Positions 43,565-53,668 of a DNA stretch of 64,000 nucleotides are shown piece by piece. The translations under genes and the position numbers were made by a program. Positions within the stretch are counted from its first letter, which is position 1; the number at the start of each line of letters is the position of its first letter. The notes beneath the pieces are model-generated. The model was given only the letters and a program-made list of their open reading frames with translations, ran no database searches and was not told the DNA's origin. Source of the DNA: Bacteroidota bacterium (GTDB taxonomy: Bacteria; Bacteroidota; Bacteroidia; Chitinophagales; Saprospiraceae); contig JAAEZH010000013.1 in assembly GCA_018222965.1 (NCBI GenBank), forward strand, positions 61,342 to 125,341, in the 5' to 3' direction.

Positions 43565-45256
43565 ATGTCAAACATCATGCACGACTTGTTTCCGGAAAGT
43601 GATGATCCGATCACCAGGGAATATATTGAAATCATTAAGAAAGGTCTTCCGAAAACAAATAAGCCTCAAAAGATTGCCATTGTGGGGGCAGGTATGGCCG
43701 GATTTGTATCAGCTCAACTGCTCGCTCAGGCTGGCCACGATGTAACCATTTTCGAAGGGAATACCCGAGTAGGTGGTCGAATTCATACCCTTCGTGGAGA
43801 GAAATATTTTGGGCGCCCGCATCTTTATGGAGAAGCAGGCGCTATGCGTTTGCCTTTGCAGATTCATCATTTGTTGAGAACCTATATCTGCAAGTATGAT
43901 GTGCCTGTAAATTTCTTTTTCCAGGTAGATGTATACAAGGATACGATCAATGATCAAGACCAAAACAAGGTCGTCTGTGAGAATATTCCGGCTAAAGTGC
44001 CAGTCCAGGCACATAATTCCTTTACCGACATTAATGGAAATAAAATGCGAACCAGGGAATACCTGGATGCAGAGTATCCAGGTGAAAGACTCGGTTATGA
44101 TCTGAAGCGACTCCCTGAAGAACAACAGAAGATGACCGGATCGGAATTGTTGGCCAGTGTTACCGATTGGGTAAAAGATTTTGTCAATCAAAATCCAAGA
44201 GAGAATTGGCCCGAAGCCATTCAAAAATTCGATCAATATTCTATTGAAGGCTTTTTAAAGCAATTCTCTTTATTGGATAGTATGGGGATAGAATATCTCG
44301 AGGTACTACAGAATCTGGAGAGTCGGGCGAATCTCAGTTTTATCCAGAATTTAATTGAGATGTCTCTCATTAATTCCAAGAATCTGTACTGGGAGATTTC
44401 AAACGGCACCGACAATCTCGTAAAAGCCTGGTTTGAACCCTTAAAAGCGGCTGGTGTTAAGGTCTATTTTAATGAATGGATTGATAGTGTAGAATGGAAC
44501 GAAGGTGGCAAATCAGGCAAACTGAGCTTCTCTCCTTATGACAAGGATTGGGATGGGAAAGTCAGTTTTGGTGGAGAATTAGCTGCCAAGGGATTTGTAA
44601 AGGAATTTGAAGCCGATCAAATAATTCTTACCGTACCTGTTCCATGCATGCGTACCATGAACTTTGAGCCGATGCTTCCACACATGAAACGCAAGATGAT
44701 TCGCGAGCTGTACTTTGATTCTGCATGCAAAGTTCTACTTGCGTTTAGCAAGCGTTTCTGGGAAGAGGAGAATGGAATTTATGGCGGTGGCTCCATAACG
44801 GATCAGGCGAACCGAATGATCTATTACCCGAGTCATCGTATTGGCGATGAAGACGGTGTTGTCCTCGCCAGTTACACCTGGGAAACAGAAGCCCGGGGTT
44901 GGGGATCACTCACCAATGAACAACGAGTAGAGTTCGCACTCAATGGTGTTGCCAAAGTCCACGGTGAGAAAATCAGAGATTATTTTATCAAAGGATATTC
45001 CTGGTTCTGGGATGAAGTTCCCTTTGCCATGGGCGAGGCAGCCATGTTTGCTCCCGGTCAGCTAAGCGAGCTCCAGGCTCAGGTTGCAGATCCTGTTGGC
45101 AACCTGCACTTTGCCGGAGATTGGACTACCCTTCGCCATGCCTGGATCGAAGGAGCCATTGAATCCGGTATAAGAGTTGCGTTGGAAATAGATCCAACCA
45201 AAAAGGTAATGAACGATAATAAAATGTTGGCTCCATTACCTGTTGAGATCATTTGA
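43565..45256 (+). CDS. FAD amine oxidase, L-amino-acid-oxidase type (copy 1)
   Basis: A 563-residue flavin amine oxidase, cytosolic (no signal peptide). FAD-binding [18 protein letters not shown] begins near residue 40, followed by RVGGRIHT and the substrate-arm segment [18 protein letters not shown] that recalls fungal and snake L-amino-acid oxidases. C-terminal FAD contacts are [20 protein letters not shown]. It would deaminate an L-amino acid to the keto acid with NH3 and H2O2. It starts 72 bases after the decarboxylase, whose substrate class its product would match. The related flavoenzymes at 46608 and 51825 share the same plan but are quite divergent. Substrate unknown; tryptophan 2-monooxygenase-like activity is the alternative. 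Confidence 0.86.
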   Translation: MSNIMHDLFPESDDPITREYIEIIKKGLPKTNKPQKIAIVGAGMAGFVSAQLLAQAGHDVTIFEGNTRVGGRIHTLRGEKYFGRPHLYGEAGAMRLPLQIHHLLRTYICKYDVPVNFFFQVDVYKDTINDQDQNKVVCENIPAKVPVQAHNSFTDINGNKMRTREYLDAEYPGERLGYDLKRLPEEQQKMTGSELLASVTDWVKDFVNQNPRENWPEAIQKFDQYSIEGFLKQFSLLDSMGIEYLEVLQNLESRANLSFIQNLIEMSLINSKNLYWEISNGTDNLVKAWFEPLKAAGVKVYFNEWIDSVEWNEGGKSGKLSFSPYDKDWDGKVSFGGELAAKGFVKEFEADQIILTVPVPCMRTMNFEPMLPHMKRKMIRELYFDSACKVLLAFSKRFWEEENGIYGGGSITDQANRMIYYPSHRIGDEDGVVLASYTWETEARGWGSLTNEQRVEFALNGVAKVHGEKIRDYFIKGYSWFWDEVPFAMGEAAMFAPGQLSELQAQVADPVGNLHFAGDWTTLRHAWIEGAIESGIRVALEIDPTKKVMNDNKMLAPLPVEII

Positions 45257-45268
45257 TGAATCAATAAA

Positions 45269-45294
45269 CACAGCCATACACAGCTATGGCTGTG
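45269..45294 (+). other. Perfect hairpin between oxidase and asparaginase genes
   Basis: CACAGCCATA-CACAGC-TATGGCTGTG is a perfect 10-bp inverted repeat with a 6-base loop, 12 bases after one gene and 19 before the next. No T run follows on the plus strand, so it is probably not an intrinsic terminator; an RNA-processing or stability element, or a protein-binding dyad, fits better. Confidence 0.7.
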
Positions 45295-45313
45295 CCTATA
45301 ATAAAAATTGAAA

Positions 45314-46486
45314 ATGGGACGTCAACCGAGAAAAAAAGTTTATGTACTCTATACCGGGGGCACGATTGGGATGGCGGGCAGCCCCCTCAAACCGCTATCA
45401 CCTGAAAAATTTGCGGCATTGGTCGCATCCCAACCCGGATTCAGCCAGGACACACTTACCGTTCAACTCGAGGAGGATAAACCTACAGTAATTGACTATA
45501 CATTAAAATCCTTTAAAACACCACTGGACAGTTCGTCGATGACGCCTGAAGACTGGGTCACCATCGCCGAAGACCTATTGGATAATTACGAGGGATTTGA
45601 TGGTCTTGTGGTCTTGCATGGTACTGATACTATGGCATTTACAGCTTCGGCTTTATCATTTCTTATGGAAGGCCTCGACAAACCTGTAGTTGTCACCGGT
45701 TCTCAGGTCCCATTGCAACAGACGCGTAATGATGCGTTGCGGAATATGGTTTCTGCTATCACGGTAGCAGCAACTTCAAAGGTACCGGAATCAACACTGC
45801 TGTTCGATACTAAATTGATTCGAGGAAATCGCTCTGAGAAAGTAAATGCTAGTTTTTTTCCCGCTTTTGAATCTCCGAATTTTACACCTCTGGGGAAATT
45901 GGGAATTGACATCCATATAGATGATTCAATTATCCAGCCTCTACCTCCGGCAGGAAAGCGATTATCAAATGAACAAAATCGAAAAAAGCTGTCGAGTTCG
46001 CTGAAGGAATGGAGCCTCAAGTACAAAAAGTTTTCAGTTATATCCCTGATACTTTTCCCCGGGATACAAGCTTCTATGGTCAAAGCCATTATTGAAGAAA
46101 CAAAGCCCGAGATAAAAGGGGCAATCATCATGGCTTTTGGATCAGGAAATGCTCCGGCAAATCAAGAACTTTTGGATTATCTAAAAGTAGCCCATGAACG
46201 CGGAATTGTTTTAGTAGATATAACACAAGTAATGATGGGATCAGTAAACCTTGATGCCTATCAAAGTGCCTCTGGTCTAAAAGAGGCAGGTGCCGTAAGT
46301 GGTTATGATATGACCCCTGAAGCCGCCTTGACAAAATTAATTTGGCTTACCGGGCAAGGACATTCCCAAAAGGAAATAGAACGAGAATTAACTACGGACT
46401 TACACGGTGAAATCACCAGAGAAATTGCCGAAAAAGTAGACGCTTTCTGGGATCGAATAGCCAGCAAAAAAATAAAGGCAGGCTAA
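45314..46486 (+). CDS. L-asparaginase, type I (cytosolic)
   Basis: A 390-residue asparaginase with both domains. Catalytic Thr motifs are VYVLYTGGTIGMAGSPL at the N-terminus and VVLHGTDTMAFTASAL near residue 100; the C-terminal domain carries IIMAFGSGNAPANQELLDYL and DITQVMMGSVNLDAYQSA. No signal peptide, hence the cytosolic type I class. I chose ATG 45314; the TTG at 45308 is two codons upstream and less likely. The C-terminus is about 45 residues longer than typical. It would release aspartate and ammonia from asparagine. Its place between two amino-acid-oxidase-like genes suggests amino-acid supply or removal of an amide substrate. Confidence 0.92.
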   Translation: MGRQPRKKVYVLYTGGTIGMAGSPLKPLSPEKFAALVASQPGFSQDTLTVQLEEDKPTVIDYTLKSFKTPLDSSSMTPEDWVTIAEDLLDNYEGFDGLVVLHGTDTMAFTASALSFLMEGLDKPVVVTGSQVPLQQTRNDALRNMVSAITVAATSKVPESTLLFDTKLIRGNRSEKVNASFFPAFESPNFTPLGKLGIDIHIDDSIIQPLPPAGKRLSNEQNRKKLSSSLKEWSLKYKKFSVISLILFPGIQASMVKAIIEETKPEIKGAIIMAFGSGNAPANQELLDYLKVAHERGIVLVDITQVMMGSVNLDAYQSASGLKEAGAVSGYDMTPEAALTKLIWLTGQGHSQKEIERELTTDLHGEITREIAEKVDAFWDRIASKKIKAG

Positions 46487-46607
46487 TACGAACTGAACAA
46501 TACTGGTAGAAAATTGAATCGAATATACTTGTTCCCATCAAGTATGATCCAGCCATTCAATTGTCATAACTGAAGCAAATTTTAAGAACGTCTGAGAACC
46601 AATAATC

Positions 46608-48404
46608 ATGTCAAGAGAAAAAATCAATCAAGCCAAAGCGCTTCGTGATGAACGCACGAAGAAAAAATCAAAACATCGAAAGTCTTTGTTCAACTACATG
46701 GACAAACACCTGCAAGATCAACATGAGAAAATCGATTCCAATGCTACCAAAGTTGCCTCAAAAACAAAGACTGGCAAACCTTTAAGGGTAGGAATCGTCG
46801 GAGGAGGAATGGCGGGCCTTTATGCAGCCATGTTGTTGGAAAAAACTGGAATTGACTACCACATTTTTGAAGCATCCGGTGAACGGCTTGGCGGCCGGGT
46901 TCGGACACACTATTTCAATAATGAGCCCCATCAATATGCAGAAATGGGAGCTATGCGTTTTCCGGAAAGCTGGCTACAATCACGCCTTTTCAACTTCTGG
47001 GAATACCTAAATGAAACCTCCGGTACTATCCCTGAAGCTCAGAAGATCAAAAAGATCCCTTACATCCTTTATGACGACACACACGACCCGAATGCCGGGA
47101 ACCTGTTATGCTACAATGGAATGCCTCCAGTGACTCGAAACCAGGTACGCCTGGATAATTCACTGTTGGGCTTTGACCAATATTTCACCGGTCCTGAATT
47201 TGACTATTTCAAACAAGATGGCAAAGTTAAACCAGCTCAGGAGTTACTCGACAATGCATTAAACCCATTCATGGAATTGCTTTCAAGTGGGGACATTGAT
47301 AAAGCATGGGCGAAAGTACTGAAGTACAACTCGTATTCCGGACGCAGTTACCTTCAAGAGGTTGGAGATGGTACCCAGCCATATCCGGTTCGCATAGTGG
47401 ATTACATGGAAAGTGTATTAACCTATAGTGGGGTGTATGATCTCGCTTTCATCGAAATGTTGCTTGACAACTATTCTTTCGAAGAAACGAAAATGTGGTG
47501 GGCAATGGATGGTGGTACGGATCGAATATCCCAGGAAATGGAAAAGCGGATCCCCCGAGAGAAAGTCACAATGGGTGCTCGTGTTTACCGGATGGAGGAA
47601 GATGGAAATCATACGATCATCCACTATCGCTTTGGAGACGGCAATCTAACAAAGTCGTCTAAATTCGACAGAGTTATTTCCACGCTGCCATTTTCGGTTC
47701 TACGCTTCATTGACACACCAAATAACTGGTCCGCCCAGAAGTATGAGGCTATACGCATGCTAAAAATGACTAATGCAGTCAAAGTGGCCCTGGGATTCAA
47801 GTCCCGTTTCTGGGAAAAAGAAGGACCTCACAGCACCCATATGGCTGGTGGTCAGAGCAATACAGATTTACCCGTTCGGAGTGTTGTGTATCCATCTTTT
47901 GGAATTGGTGAACCAGGACCTGCCTACATTCTGGCAAGCTACTGCTGGCAAAATGACGCTGATAAGTTCTCCCATTTGACGCAGGAACAAATGTTCCAGG
48001 CCTGTCTACAGGATGTTATACGACTTCACGGCAAAGTAGCTGAAGAAGAATACCTGGGGCACGGAGCAGCTGTAGTATGGAATGAAGATCCCTTCGCCGG
48101 TGGAGGTTTTGAATTTTTTGCACCCGGCCAGTTTTTGGAAAAATTCCTGGTTGCCAGGGAGCCCGAGGGACGCTTTCACTTTGCAGGAGAAGCCCTGGAT
48201 ATGGTCCACTACTGGATTGCCGGTGCCTACGATTCAGCTTTCAGAACAGTTTGGGAAATTCTCATTCTGGAAGACTTAATGGACAAAGAAACCATGAAAA
48301 AGCTTCGTGATGCCCTTGGTGGAGGCCTCATATTACCTACAATGATTCCACATTTCGGTCGTAAAGACATCCGGCAATTGAAGGAAGAATTAATCAATGT
48401 ATAA
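46608..48404 (+). CDS. FAD amine oxidase, L-amino-acid-oxidase type (copy 2)
   Basis: A 598-residue flavin amine oxidase. A basic N-terminal extension (residues 1-60, KALRDERTKKKSKHRKSLFN) precedes the FAD motif VGIVGGGMAGLYAAMLLEKT. RLGGRVRTH and AEMGAMRFPESWLQSRLF correspond to the amino-acid-oxidase substrate arm; the C-terminal FAD block is FHFAGEALDMVHYWIAGAYD. No signal peptide. It precedes the lipoxygenase by 30 bases. The start context AATCATG is shared with the genes at 41366 and 43565. The middle domain diverges from copy 1, so a different substrate is likely. Confidence 0.86.
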   Translation: MSREKINQAKALRDERTKKKSKHRKSLFNYMDKHLQDQHEKIDSNATKVASKTKTGKPLRVGIVGGGMAGLYAAMLLEKTGIDYHIFEASGERLGGRVRTHYFNNEPHQYAEMGAMRFPESWLQSRLFNFWEYLNETSGTIPEAQKIKKIPYILYDDTHDPNAGNLLCYNGMPPVTRNQVRLDNSLLGFDQYFTGPEFDYFKQDGKVKPAQELLDNALNPFMELLSSGDIDKAWAKVLKYNSYSGRSYLQEVGDGTQPYPVRIVDYMESVLTYSGVYDLAFIEMLLDNYSFEETKMWWAMDGGTDRISQEMEKRIPREKVTMGARVYRMEEDGNHTIIHYRFGDGNLTKSSKFDRVISTLPFSVLRFIDTPNNWSAQKYEAIRMLKMTNAVKVALGFKSRFWEKEGPHSTHMAGGQSNTDLPVRSVVYPSFGIGEPGPAYILASYCWQNDADKFSHLTQEQMFQACLQDVIRLHGKVAEEEYLGHGAAVVWNEDPFAGGGFEFFAPGQFLEKFLVAREPEGRFHFAGEALDMVHYWIAGAYDSAFRTVWEILILEDLMDKETMKKLRDALGGGLILPTMIPHFGRKDIRQLKEELINV

Positions 48405-48434
48405 GCTTACCCCTTAAATTAAAATCAAACTATT

Positions 48435-50420
48435 ATGACTTTACAATTAAAAACCTTTTTAAATGCGCTTGTGACTCCTGTCAAAAGTAAATTTGAGACA
48501 GCGAAAAAAGCCAAGCAAGCTCCTGATTTTGTTTTTAATGGACTTACCAGTAAAGATTTAAATTATGATAAAAGCAACTATCCGGTAGAAGGCACCTACA
48601 ACAAAACTACGCCTGCCTGGCTTAACGAAATATCGTTGGTGCCCGATGATTGGCAGTGGAGCGAATATTGGGCAGAAAATAACGTACTGCGTAATGCCCA
48701 AATCGAGGCTCAACAGAAATATATGGCTAAAAACGTTCCTGGTCAGTCCTATTCCGGATCGACTGCAGAAATTATTCAGCAATGGTATACGAAGGGAATG
48801 TGGAACCCAGACCCTGCTGAAGGAGATAAGCGGAATCCTCCTCTCCCCATTTTCGATCCGGAAAAAATCAAACGCCTTACAGAAAACTGGATCAATGATG
48901 ATGCTGAATTTGCACGCCAACGACTGGGAGGCTCAAACCCCAATGTCATTAAGTTGGCGAAAGCTGCTGAATACAATATTGCTAATTGGATCAGCAAGGC
49001 TTCTAATGGAAGCAATTTGTCGAATTTGCAAACAACGCTGACTAGTGCCCAGAAGAACAACACTCTTTTTGTGTGTGATTATACTCAGGTAGTAGGGTCT
49101 GCAGTGACCCAACAATTTGTAGTCAATAAACGATTTTTGGAAGCCCCCATATGTTATTTTATTGTTGATTCCGAATCAAAAAACCTAAAGCCGGTTGCTA
49201 TTCAGATAAAGGGAACAGATCCCACTAGCTACATTTTCACCCCGGAGGATTCGAATGACAAAGACGGTGACGCCTGGTTATTAGCGAAGCTTTGGGTAGC
49301 GAATGCCGATGCTCAATGGTGGTTTAGTGGTTCTCACCTTATGAATTGCCACAGCATAGTTATGCTATTTGGCATTGCCGCTTTAAACCAAATAATTTCG
49401 GGCAATCTCTCTGAAGATCACCCAATGGTTATACTCGCAAAACCATTCCTCACACAGGTTTTCAGTATTAACAATGCCGTGATTAGCGCGCCAGGTTCGG
49501 AGGAAAAAGGTATTTATCAGAAAGATCAATTCTGTGATCTGGTACTTCCAACCGGACGAGTAGGTTTGTACCAAATCATCAACTCCCTTTATGAGGATTA
49601 TCATTTTGACAACAATGCCTTTCCGACACAAATGAGTAATCGCTGCCTCGATTCCGGTGCAATTGGAGATGTCTTTTTCCCCTACCGGGATGATGGAAAG
49701 GTCTGGTGGGATGCAATTACCAGTTTCGTTTCCAACATTGTAAATGCAACCTACACCAGTGACACGGATGTAACAAATGACAAGGGACTGATGGCCTGGA
49801 TGAATGCAACTCAGGCTGCTTTTAATCACGATAATAAGACGAGGTTTAATACACCTGAGACCAAAGCTGATCTAATGGCAGTATTCACAAATTTGCTTTA
49901 CACCTGTTCTGCCAAGCATACAAGCGTAAATGATGCGATGTTGCCTGGTTGGGCCTTTACGGCGAATGGGCCTTTTGTCATGACTGCAGCAGCTCCTAAA
50001 GATGCGGCAAGTGTCTCCCAGGAAACGGTACTCAGTTCCCTTCCAAATCCTCAAACAGATGCTGGTTTTACTATTATCCAAAACCAAATCACTTTTGTGA
50101 TGGCCGGAACAGCAGTCGTCGATGAGGAGGAAACGGCGGGAATGTCACAGGAATCAGACGAAGTAATGCTGAAGTATCACCCTTATAAGGATGGATCTCC
50201 GCAGCAGCAGGCTGTTAAAGATTTCTGGAATGCCATTTGGACAGGTGATGGATCTGTCAAAGCAAGGATTATGGAAAATCAGAGCGTGCGTATTAATAGC
50301 TGGTCGGGATCAAGCCCGGTTCCTTACAGTTTATCCTATTATTACCTGAGCGCCTTCCTGTCTCCTTGTGTCGGGCCGGAATACCTGAATTCATCCACTA
50401 TGACCTCAATCCAAATTTAA
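48435..50420 (+). CDS. Iron lipoxygenase
   Basis: A 661-residue lipoxygenase that would oxygenate a polyunsaturated fatty acid to a hydroperoxide. All metal ligands of the family are in place: His301 and His306 in SGSHLMNCHSIVMLFG, His495 and Asn499 in CSAKHTSVNDAML, and the C-terminal carboxylate of Ile661 in the ending TSIQI. The hallmark EFARQRLGGSNPNVIKL lies near residues 155-171. The N-terminal PLAT/C2 domain of plant and animal enzymes is not evident, as in other bacterial lipoxygenases. No signal peptide is seen, unlike secreted Pseudomonas LoxA. It is followed by a 224-base gap with a long hairpin. Confidence 0.9.
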   Translation: MTLQLKTFLNALVTPVKSKFETAKKAKQAPDFVFNGLTSKDLNYDKSNYPVEGTYNKTTPAWLNEISLVPDDWQWSEYWAENNVLRNAQIEAQQKYMAKNVPGQSYSGSTAEIIQQWYTKGMWNPDPAEGDKRNPPLPIFDPEKIKRLTENWINDDAEFARQRLGGSNPNVIKLAKAAEYNIANWISKASNGSNLSNLQTTLTSAQKNNTLFVCDYTQVVGSAVTQQFVVNKRFLEAPICYFIVDSESKNLKPVAIQIKGTDPTSYIFTPEDSNDKDGDAWLLAKLWVANADAQWWFSGSHLMNCHSIVMLFGIAALNQIISGNLSEDHPMVILAKPFLTQVFSINNAVISAPGSEEKGIYQKDQFCDLVLPTGRVGLYQIINSLYEDYHFDNNAFPTQMSNRCLDSGAIGDVFFPYRDDGKVWWDAITSFVSNIVNATYTSDTDVTNDKGLMAWMNATQAAFNHDNKTRFNTPETKADLMAVFTNLLYTCSAKHTSVNDAMLPGWAFTANGPFVMTAAAPKDAASVSQETVLSSLPNPQTDAGFTIIQNQITFVMAGTAVVDEEETAGMSQESDEVMLKYHPYKDGSPQQQAVKDFWNAIWTGDGSVKARIMENQSVRINSWSGSSPVPYSLSYYYLSAFLSPCVGPEYLNSSTMTSIQI

Positions 50421-50456
50421 GACCACTTCGGTTTAACATTACAAGTAGAATTAATA

Positions 50457-50503
50457 CCCCGGGCAGTACGCCATCCAAATTTATTGGGACGGCTTGCCCG
50501 GGG
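50457..50503 (+). other. Long hairpin after the lipoxygenase gene
   Basis: CCCCGGGCA (50457-50465) and TGCCCGGGG (50495-50503) pair perfectly over 9 bp, with further partial pairing of GCC/GGC and TCC/GGA inside the 29-base loop. It starts 36 bases after the stop. The T run expected of an intrinsic terminator is missing. Confidence 0.65.
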
Positions 50504-50644
50504 ATTGATCAAGCTCCGTGAAAGATCTTATCAAAACTCAGGGAAAGATTTAAAGATCCTGCTCTGTGGAACCTCCCTAGTAAAATACTTGAAAAACCCA
50601 TCTAAGCCGGATACGATCTGGTCAAAGAAGTTAAACACTTGCTC

Positions 50645-51808
50645 ATGAAAGATTATGATGTCCTTGTAATTGGCGGGGGGCCAATTGGACTGGCAGCTGC
50701 AGCTGAATTAGCAAATTCAAATCAACAGGTTCTTTTAATCGAACAGTTTGATTTCATCAACCAGAAGGGAAGTTCGGCGGGTTCATCCAGACAGTTCAGG
50801 GTTCAATATGCTCAGAAATACATGTCTGAACTAGCTTTAGAATCCATTCCTTTTTGGGAAAAACTTCAAAAAACAACAGAAGACGTATTGATCGACCAGG
50901 TAGGTTCTTTGTGGTTTGGAGATCCTGCTTTAAGCTCGCAGGAAGGAGGCATTGAGGCTGCCATGGAAGTAATGGAGGAACTTCATATCCCATATCAACC
51001 TTTACAGGGAAAGGAAATAGAGTCTTTGTTCCCTTTTACAAACATCCCCGAAGATTATAGTGGATTTTTTCAAAAGGATGGAGGAATTATAGATTTCAAA
51101 GCTACCCAAAAAGCACTTCTGGCCATTTGTCAATCGGCTGTAAATGTAGATTTACTGGCTCAAACACCTGTTACTAATATACAATCTCTGGAAAATGGGG
51201 CCATCGTTGTAACAGCCAACAGACAAGAGTATTATACTTCCAAATTGGTAATATGCCCCGGTGCTTATGTCAATGATATTCTTAAGCATTTTGGGTTATC
51301 CATTAATATCGACATTTGGGAAATGTCTTCAGCTTATTATAGAAAAACCGAAGACATTAAATTGCCGACCTGGTTTGTCTTTCAGAAACCACAAGACACC
51401 AGTTTGTTCTATGGCTTTCCTGAAGTCGACTGGGCACATCCTGGTTATATTAGGGTAGCACCGGATATCCCTGACCGGATTATTCAGGATCCCTCTCAAA
51501 GGTCTCCCTATCCAAGTAAAAAAAGCCTGGGGTTTAATGAAACCTGGGTAAAGGATCACATGGTTGGACTCGATCCCAGCTCGGAGTTTACAGCAACTTG
51601 CCTGATCACTCTAAGCAATAACAGCAAAGAATTACTCTTAGACTTTTTACCTGACTCCGTAAATAACAGCAAAAACATCATTCTGTATACCGGTGGGTGG
51701 GCCGCCAAGTTTGTTCCCTTGCTGGGAAAAATACTATCTGATTTGGTCATTAAAGGAACAACGCCTTACAACATTTCCAATTTTAAAATTGATTACAAGA
51801 ATTGTTAA
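50645..51808 (+). CDS. Sarcosine-oxidase-like (MSOX/MTOX-type) FAD oxidoreductase
   Basis: A 387-residue flavoenzyme of the monomeric sarcosine oxidase/N-methyltryptophan oxidase group. It opens with DYDVLVIGGGPIGLAAAAEL, then SSAGSSRQFRVQY where the family binds FAD and substrate, and ends with GGWAAKFVPLLGKILSDLVI. Cys319 in TATCLITLSNNS sits where MSOX links FAD covalently (Cys315), so covalent FAD is likely. It would oxidise an N-methyl or cyclic secondary amine, releasing H2O2. I use ATG 50645, two codons inside the TTG at 50639. The next gene starts 16 bases after its stop. Confidence 0.86.
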   Translation: MKDYDVLVIGGGPIGLAAAAELANSNQQVLLIEQFDFINQKGSSAGSSRQFRVQYAQKYMSELALESIPFWEKLQKTTEDVLIDQVGSLWFGDPALSSQEGGIEAAMEVMEELHIPYQPLQGKEIESLFPFTNIPEDYSGFFQKDGGIIDFKATQKALLAICQSAVNVDLLAQTPVTNIQSLENGAIVVTANRQEYYTSKLVICPGAYVNDILKHFGLSINIDIWEMSSAYYRKTEDIKLPTWFVFQKPQDTSLFYGFPEVDWAHPGYIRVAPDIPDRIIQDPSQRSPYPSKKSLGFNETWVKDHMVGLDPSSEFTATCLITLSNNSKELLLDFLPDSVNNSKNIILYTGGWAAKFVPLLGKILSDLVIKGTTPYNISNFKIDYKNC

Positions 51809-51824
51809 CCAATAACAGTAGAAA

Positions 51825-53573
51825 ATGAGTATTAAAAATATAAAATATGAAAAAAGCATCCCAACAAATAAGGCTGTTGAAGTAGCCATTATTGGCGCGG
51901 GAGTCTCCGGTTTGTATTCTGCCTATCGCTTAACAAATGATGCCGATTCTCCCTTGCCCGCAGATCAGGTTCAGATTTTTGAAATGAGCGATAGAATTGG
52001 CGGAAGATTAGAGTCTGTAGAGCTGCCCGGGATGACTATTACCGGCGAACTTGGGGGAATGCGGTATATGACTCCCCAAAAAATTGTAGCGACCTTAATC
52101 GAGGAGGTATTTAAGGATGAATTAACCAGCATCCCATTTCCCATGGGAGACAATGCCTATTTATTTGGCTATTTCAGAAAGCAACGGTTAAAAATGAATG
52201 CCTGGGAAGAAGCACAGGCTAAAGGAGAGAAATTAAGCACCCGGTACTGTTTAAATGATGACGACATTGGGTATAGTGCCGATCAGTTATTCAACAAGAT
52301 AGTTTATGATGTGCTTGTTTCAGACCCCTGGTTTGTAAAAAAATATGGGAGTTTAGTATCCAACCCTAAAACCTATGAATATCAATTTCAGATCCACAGA
52401 GAACAATGGAACGACATAAAGCCCAACCTCACCTACAACTTTGAAGGACCTTACTTTGGCCTTAAGGTAAATGATATTGGTTTTTGGAACTTAATAAAAG
52501 ACCAGGTTTCTCAAGAGGGATTTAGGTTTTTAGCAAATGCCGGAGGATATTATTCGAATACTATTAACTGGAATGCTGCCGAGGCTTTTCCTTACATGGT
52601 GGGAGATTTTTCGGATGCAGGAACTCAGTACAAAACCATAAAAGGCGGGTACGATTTAATTGCCTATGCTCTGGCTGATGCTTATCTCAAAAAAGAAGGA
52701 GCCAACATTTGCATTGGCAACCGATTAACCACCTTCAGCAAACAAACATCCGGAAATTACAAATATACCCTGGAGTTCTTTAATGAAACCAACAAAACTT
52801 CCTGGACCCTGGAAACCAACAAACTGGTACTGGCAATGCCTCGGAGGTCTCTTGAATTACTCGATCAGAACAATTTCTTTTTCGATCAAAACTCTCAATC
52901 GGTTTTGCAGAAGAATATGGCTTCTGTGATTAAAGAACCATCTCTTAAAATTCTGATGGGATTTGAATACCCCTGGTGGGTGGATGATTTCGACACCAAA
53001 GCCGGCCATTCCATAACCGATCTTCCGATCCGTCAGTGCTATTATTTTGGAACAGACCCCAACGACAGCCATTCCATGCTACTGGGCAGTTATAATGATA
53101 TGCGAACAGTAACTTTTTGGCAAGCACTGGCCAACTCCGGAAAACACACAGGAAAGACCAGGAAGCTGTTTCAGCCACAAACTACCCGGAAGGTATTGAC
53201 TGCCTCTTTTGATGATAAGCTCCAATCGAATCAAGCTACACTGGTTATGGTACGGGAAGCGATGGCGCAGCTGCGGGAGCTACATGGCAGAGAAGATATT
53301 CCGTCCCCTTATGTAACCTGGTATAAGGATTGGAGCGAAGACCCTTATGGCGGTGGATACCATGCCTGGAAAGCCAATTACAACATTCAGGAAGTCATGA
53401 AGTACATGCGAAATCCAAATAAAAAAGAACATATATATATCTGCGGAGAAGCTTATTCCGATCAACAGGGATGGGTGGAAGGAGCTTTCTGTGTAGCAGA
53501 AAGAATGCTTGAAGAACATTTTGATTTAAACCGACCAAAATGGCTTGACAGTGATTATTATTTAGGCTGGTAA
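51825..53573 (+). CDS. FAD amine oxidase, L-amino-acid-oxidase type (copy 3)
   Basis: A 582-residue flavin amine oxidase. FAD-binding VAIIGAGVSGLYSAYRL begins near residue 19; RIGGRLESVELPGMTITGEL and GGMRYMTPQKIVATLIEEV follow, and the C-terminal block is YICGEAYSDQQGWVEGAFCV, with the GWVEGA segment usual in bacterial L-amino-acid oxidases. Aromatic and acidic residues line the middle domain (DSHSMLLGSYNDMRTVTFWQ). No signal peptide. It starts 16 bases after the sarcosine-oxidase-like gene, so those two are probably co-transcribed. It is the most divergent of the three copies. Confidence 0.87.
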   Translation: MSIKNIKYEKSIPTNKAVEVAIIGAGVSGLYSAYRLTNDADSPLPADQVQIFEMSDRIGGRLESVELPGMTITGELGGMRYMTPQKIVATLIEEVFKDELTSIPFPMGDNAYLFGYFRKQRLKMNAWEEAQAKGEKLSTRYCLNDDDIGYSADQLFNKIVYDVLVSDPWFVKKYGSLVSNPKTYEYQFQIHREQWNDIKPNLTYNFEGPYFGLKVNDIGFWNLIKDQVSQEGFRFLANAGGYYSNTINWNAAEAFPYMVGDFSDAGTQYKTIKGGYDLIAYALADAYLKKEGANICIGNRLTTFSKQTSGNYKYTLEFFNETNKTSWTLETNKLVLAMPRRSLELLDQNNFFFDQNSQSVLQKNMASVIKEPSLKILMGFEYPWWVDDFDTKAGHSITDLPIRQCYYFGTDPNDSHSMLLGSYNDMRTVTFWQALANSGKHTGKTRKLFQPQTTRKVLTASFDDKLQSNQATLVMVREAMAQLRELHGREDIPSPYVTWYKDWSEDPYGGGYHAWKANYNIQEVMKYMRNPNKKEHIYICGEAYSDQQGWVEGAFCVAERMLEEHFDLNRPKWLDSDYYLGW

Positions 53574-53668
53574 ATGCTGGCGCGAATGCGGGTATTATGA
53601 GTCTCACAGGCCCGGTATTGGTCTGGTATTTTTTATTCGACTTCTATTCCAAAATAAATTTTGAAAAA

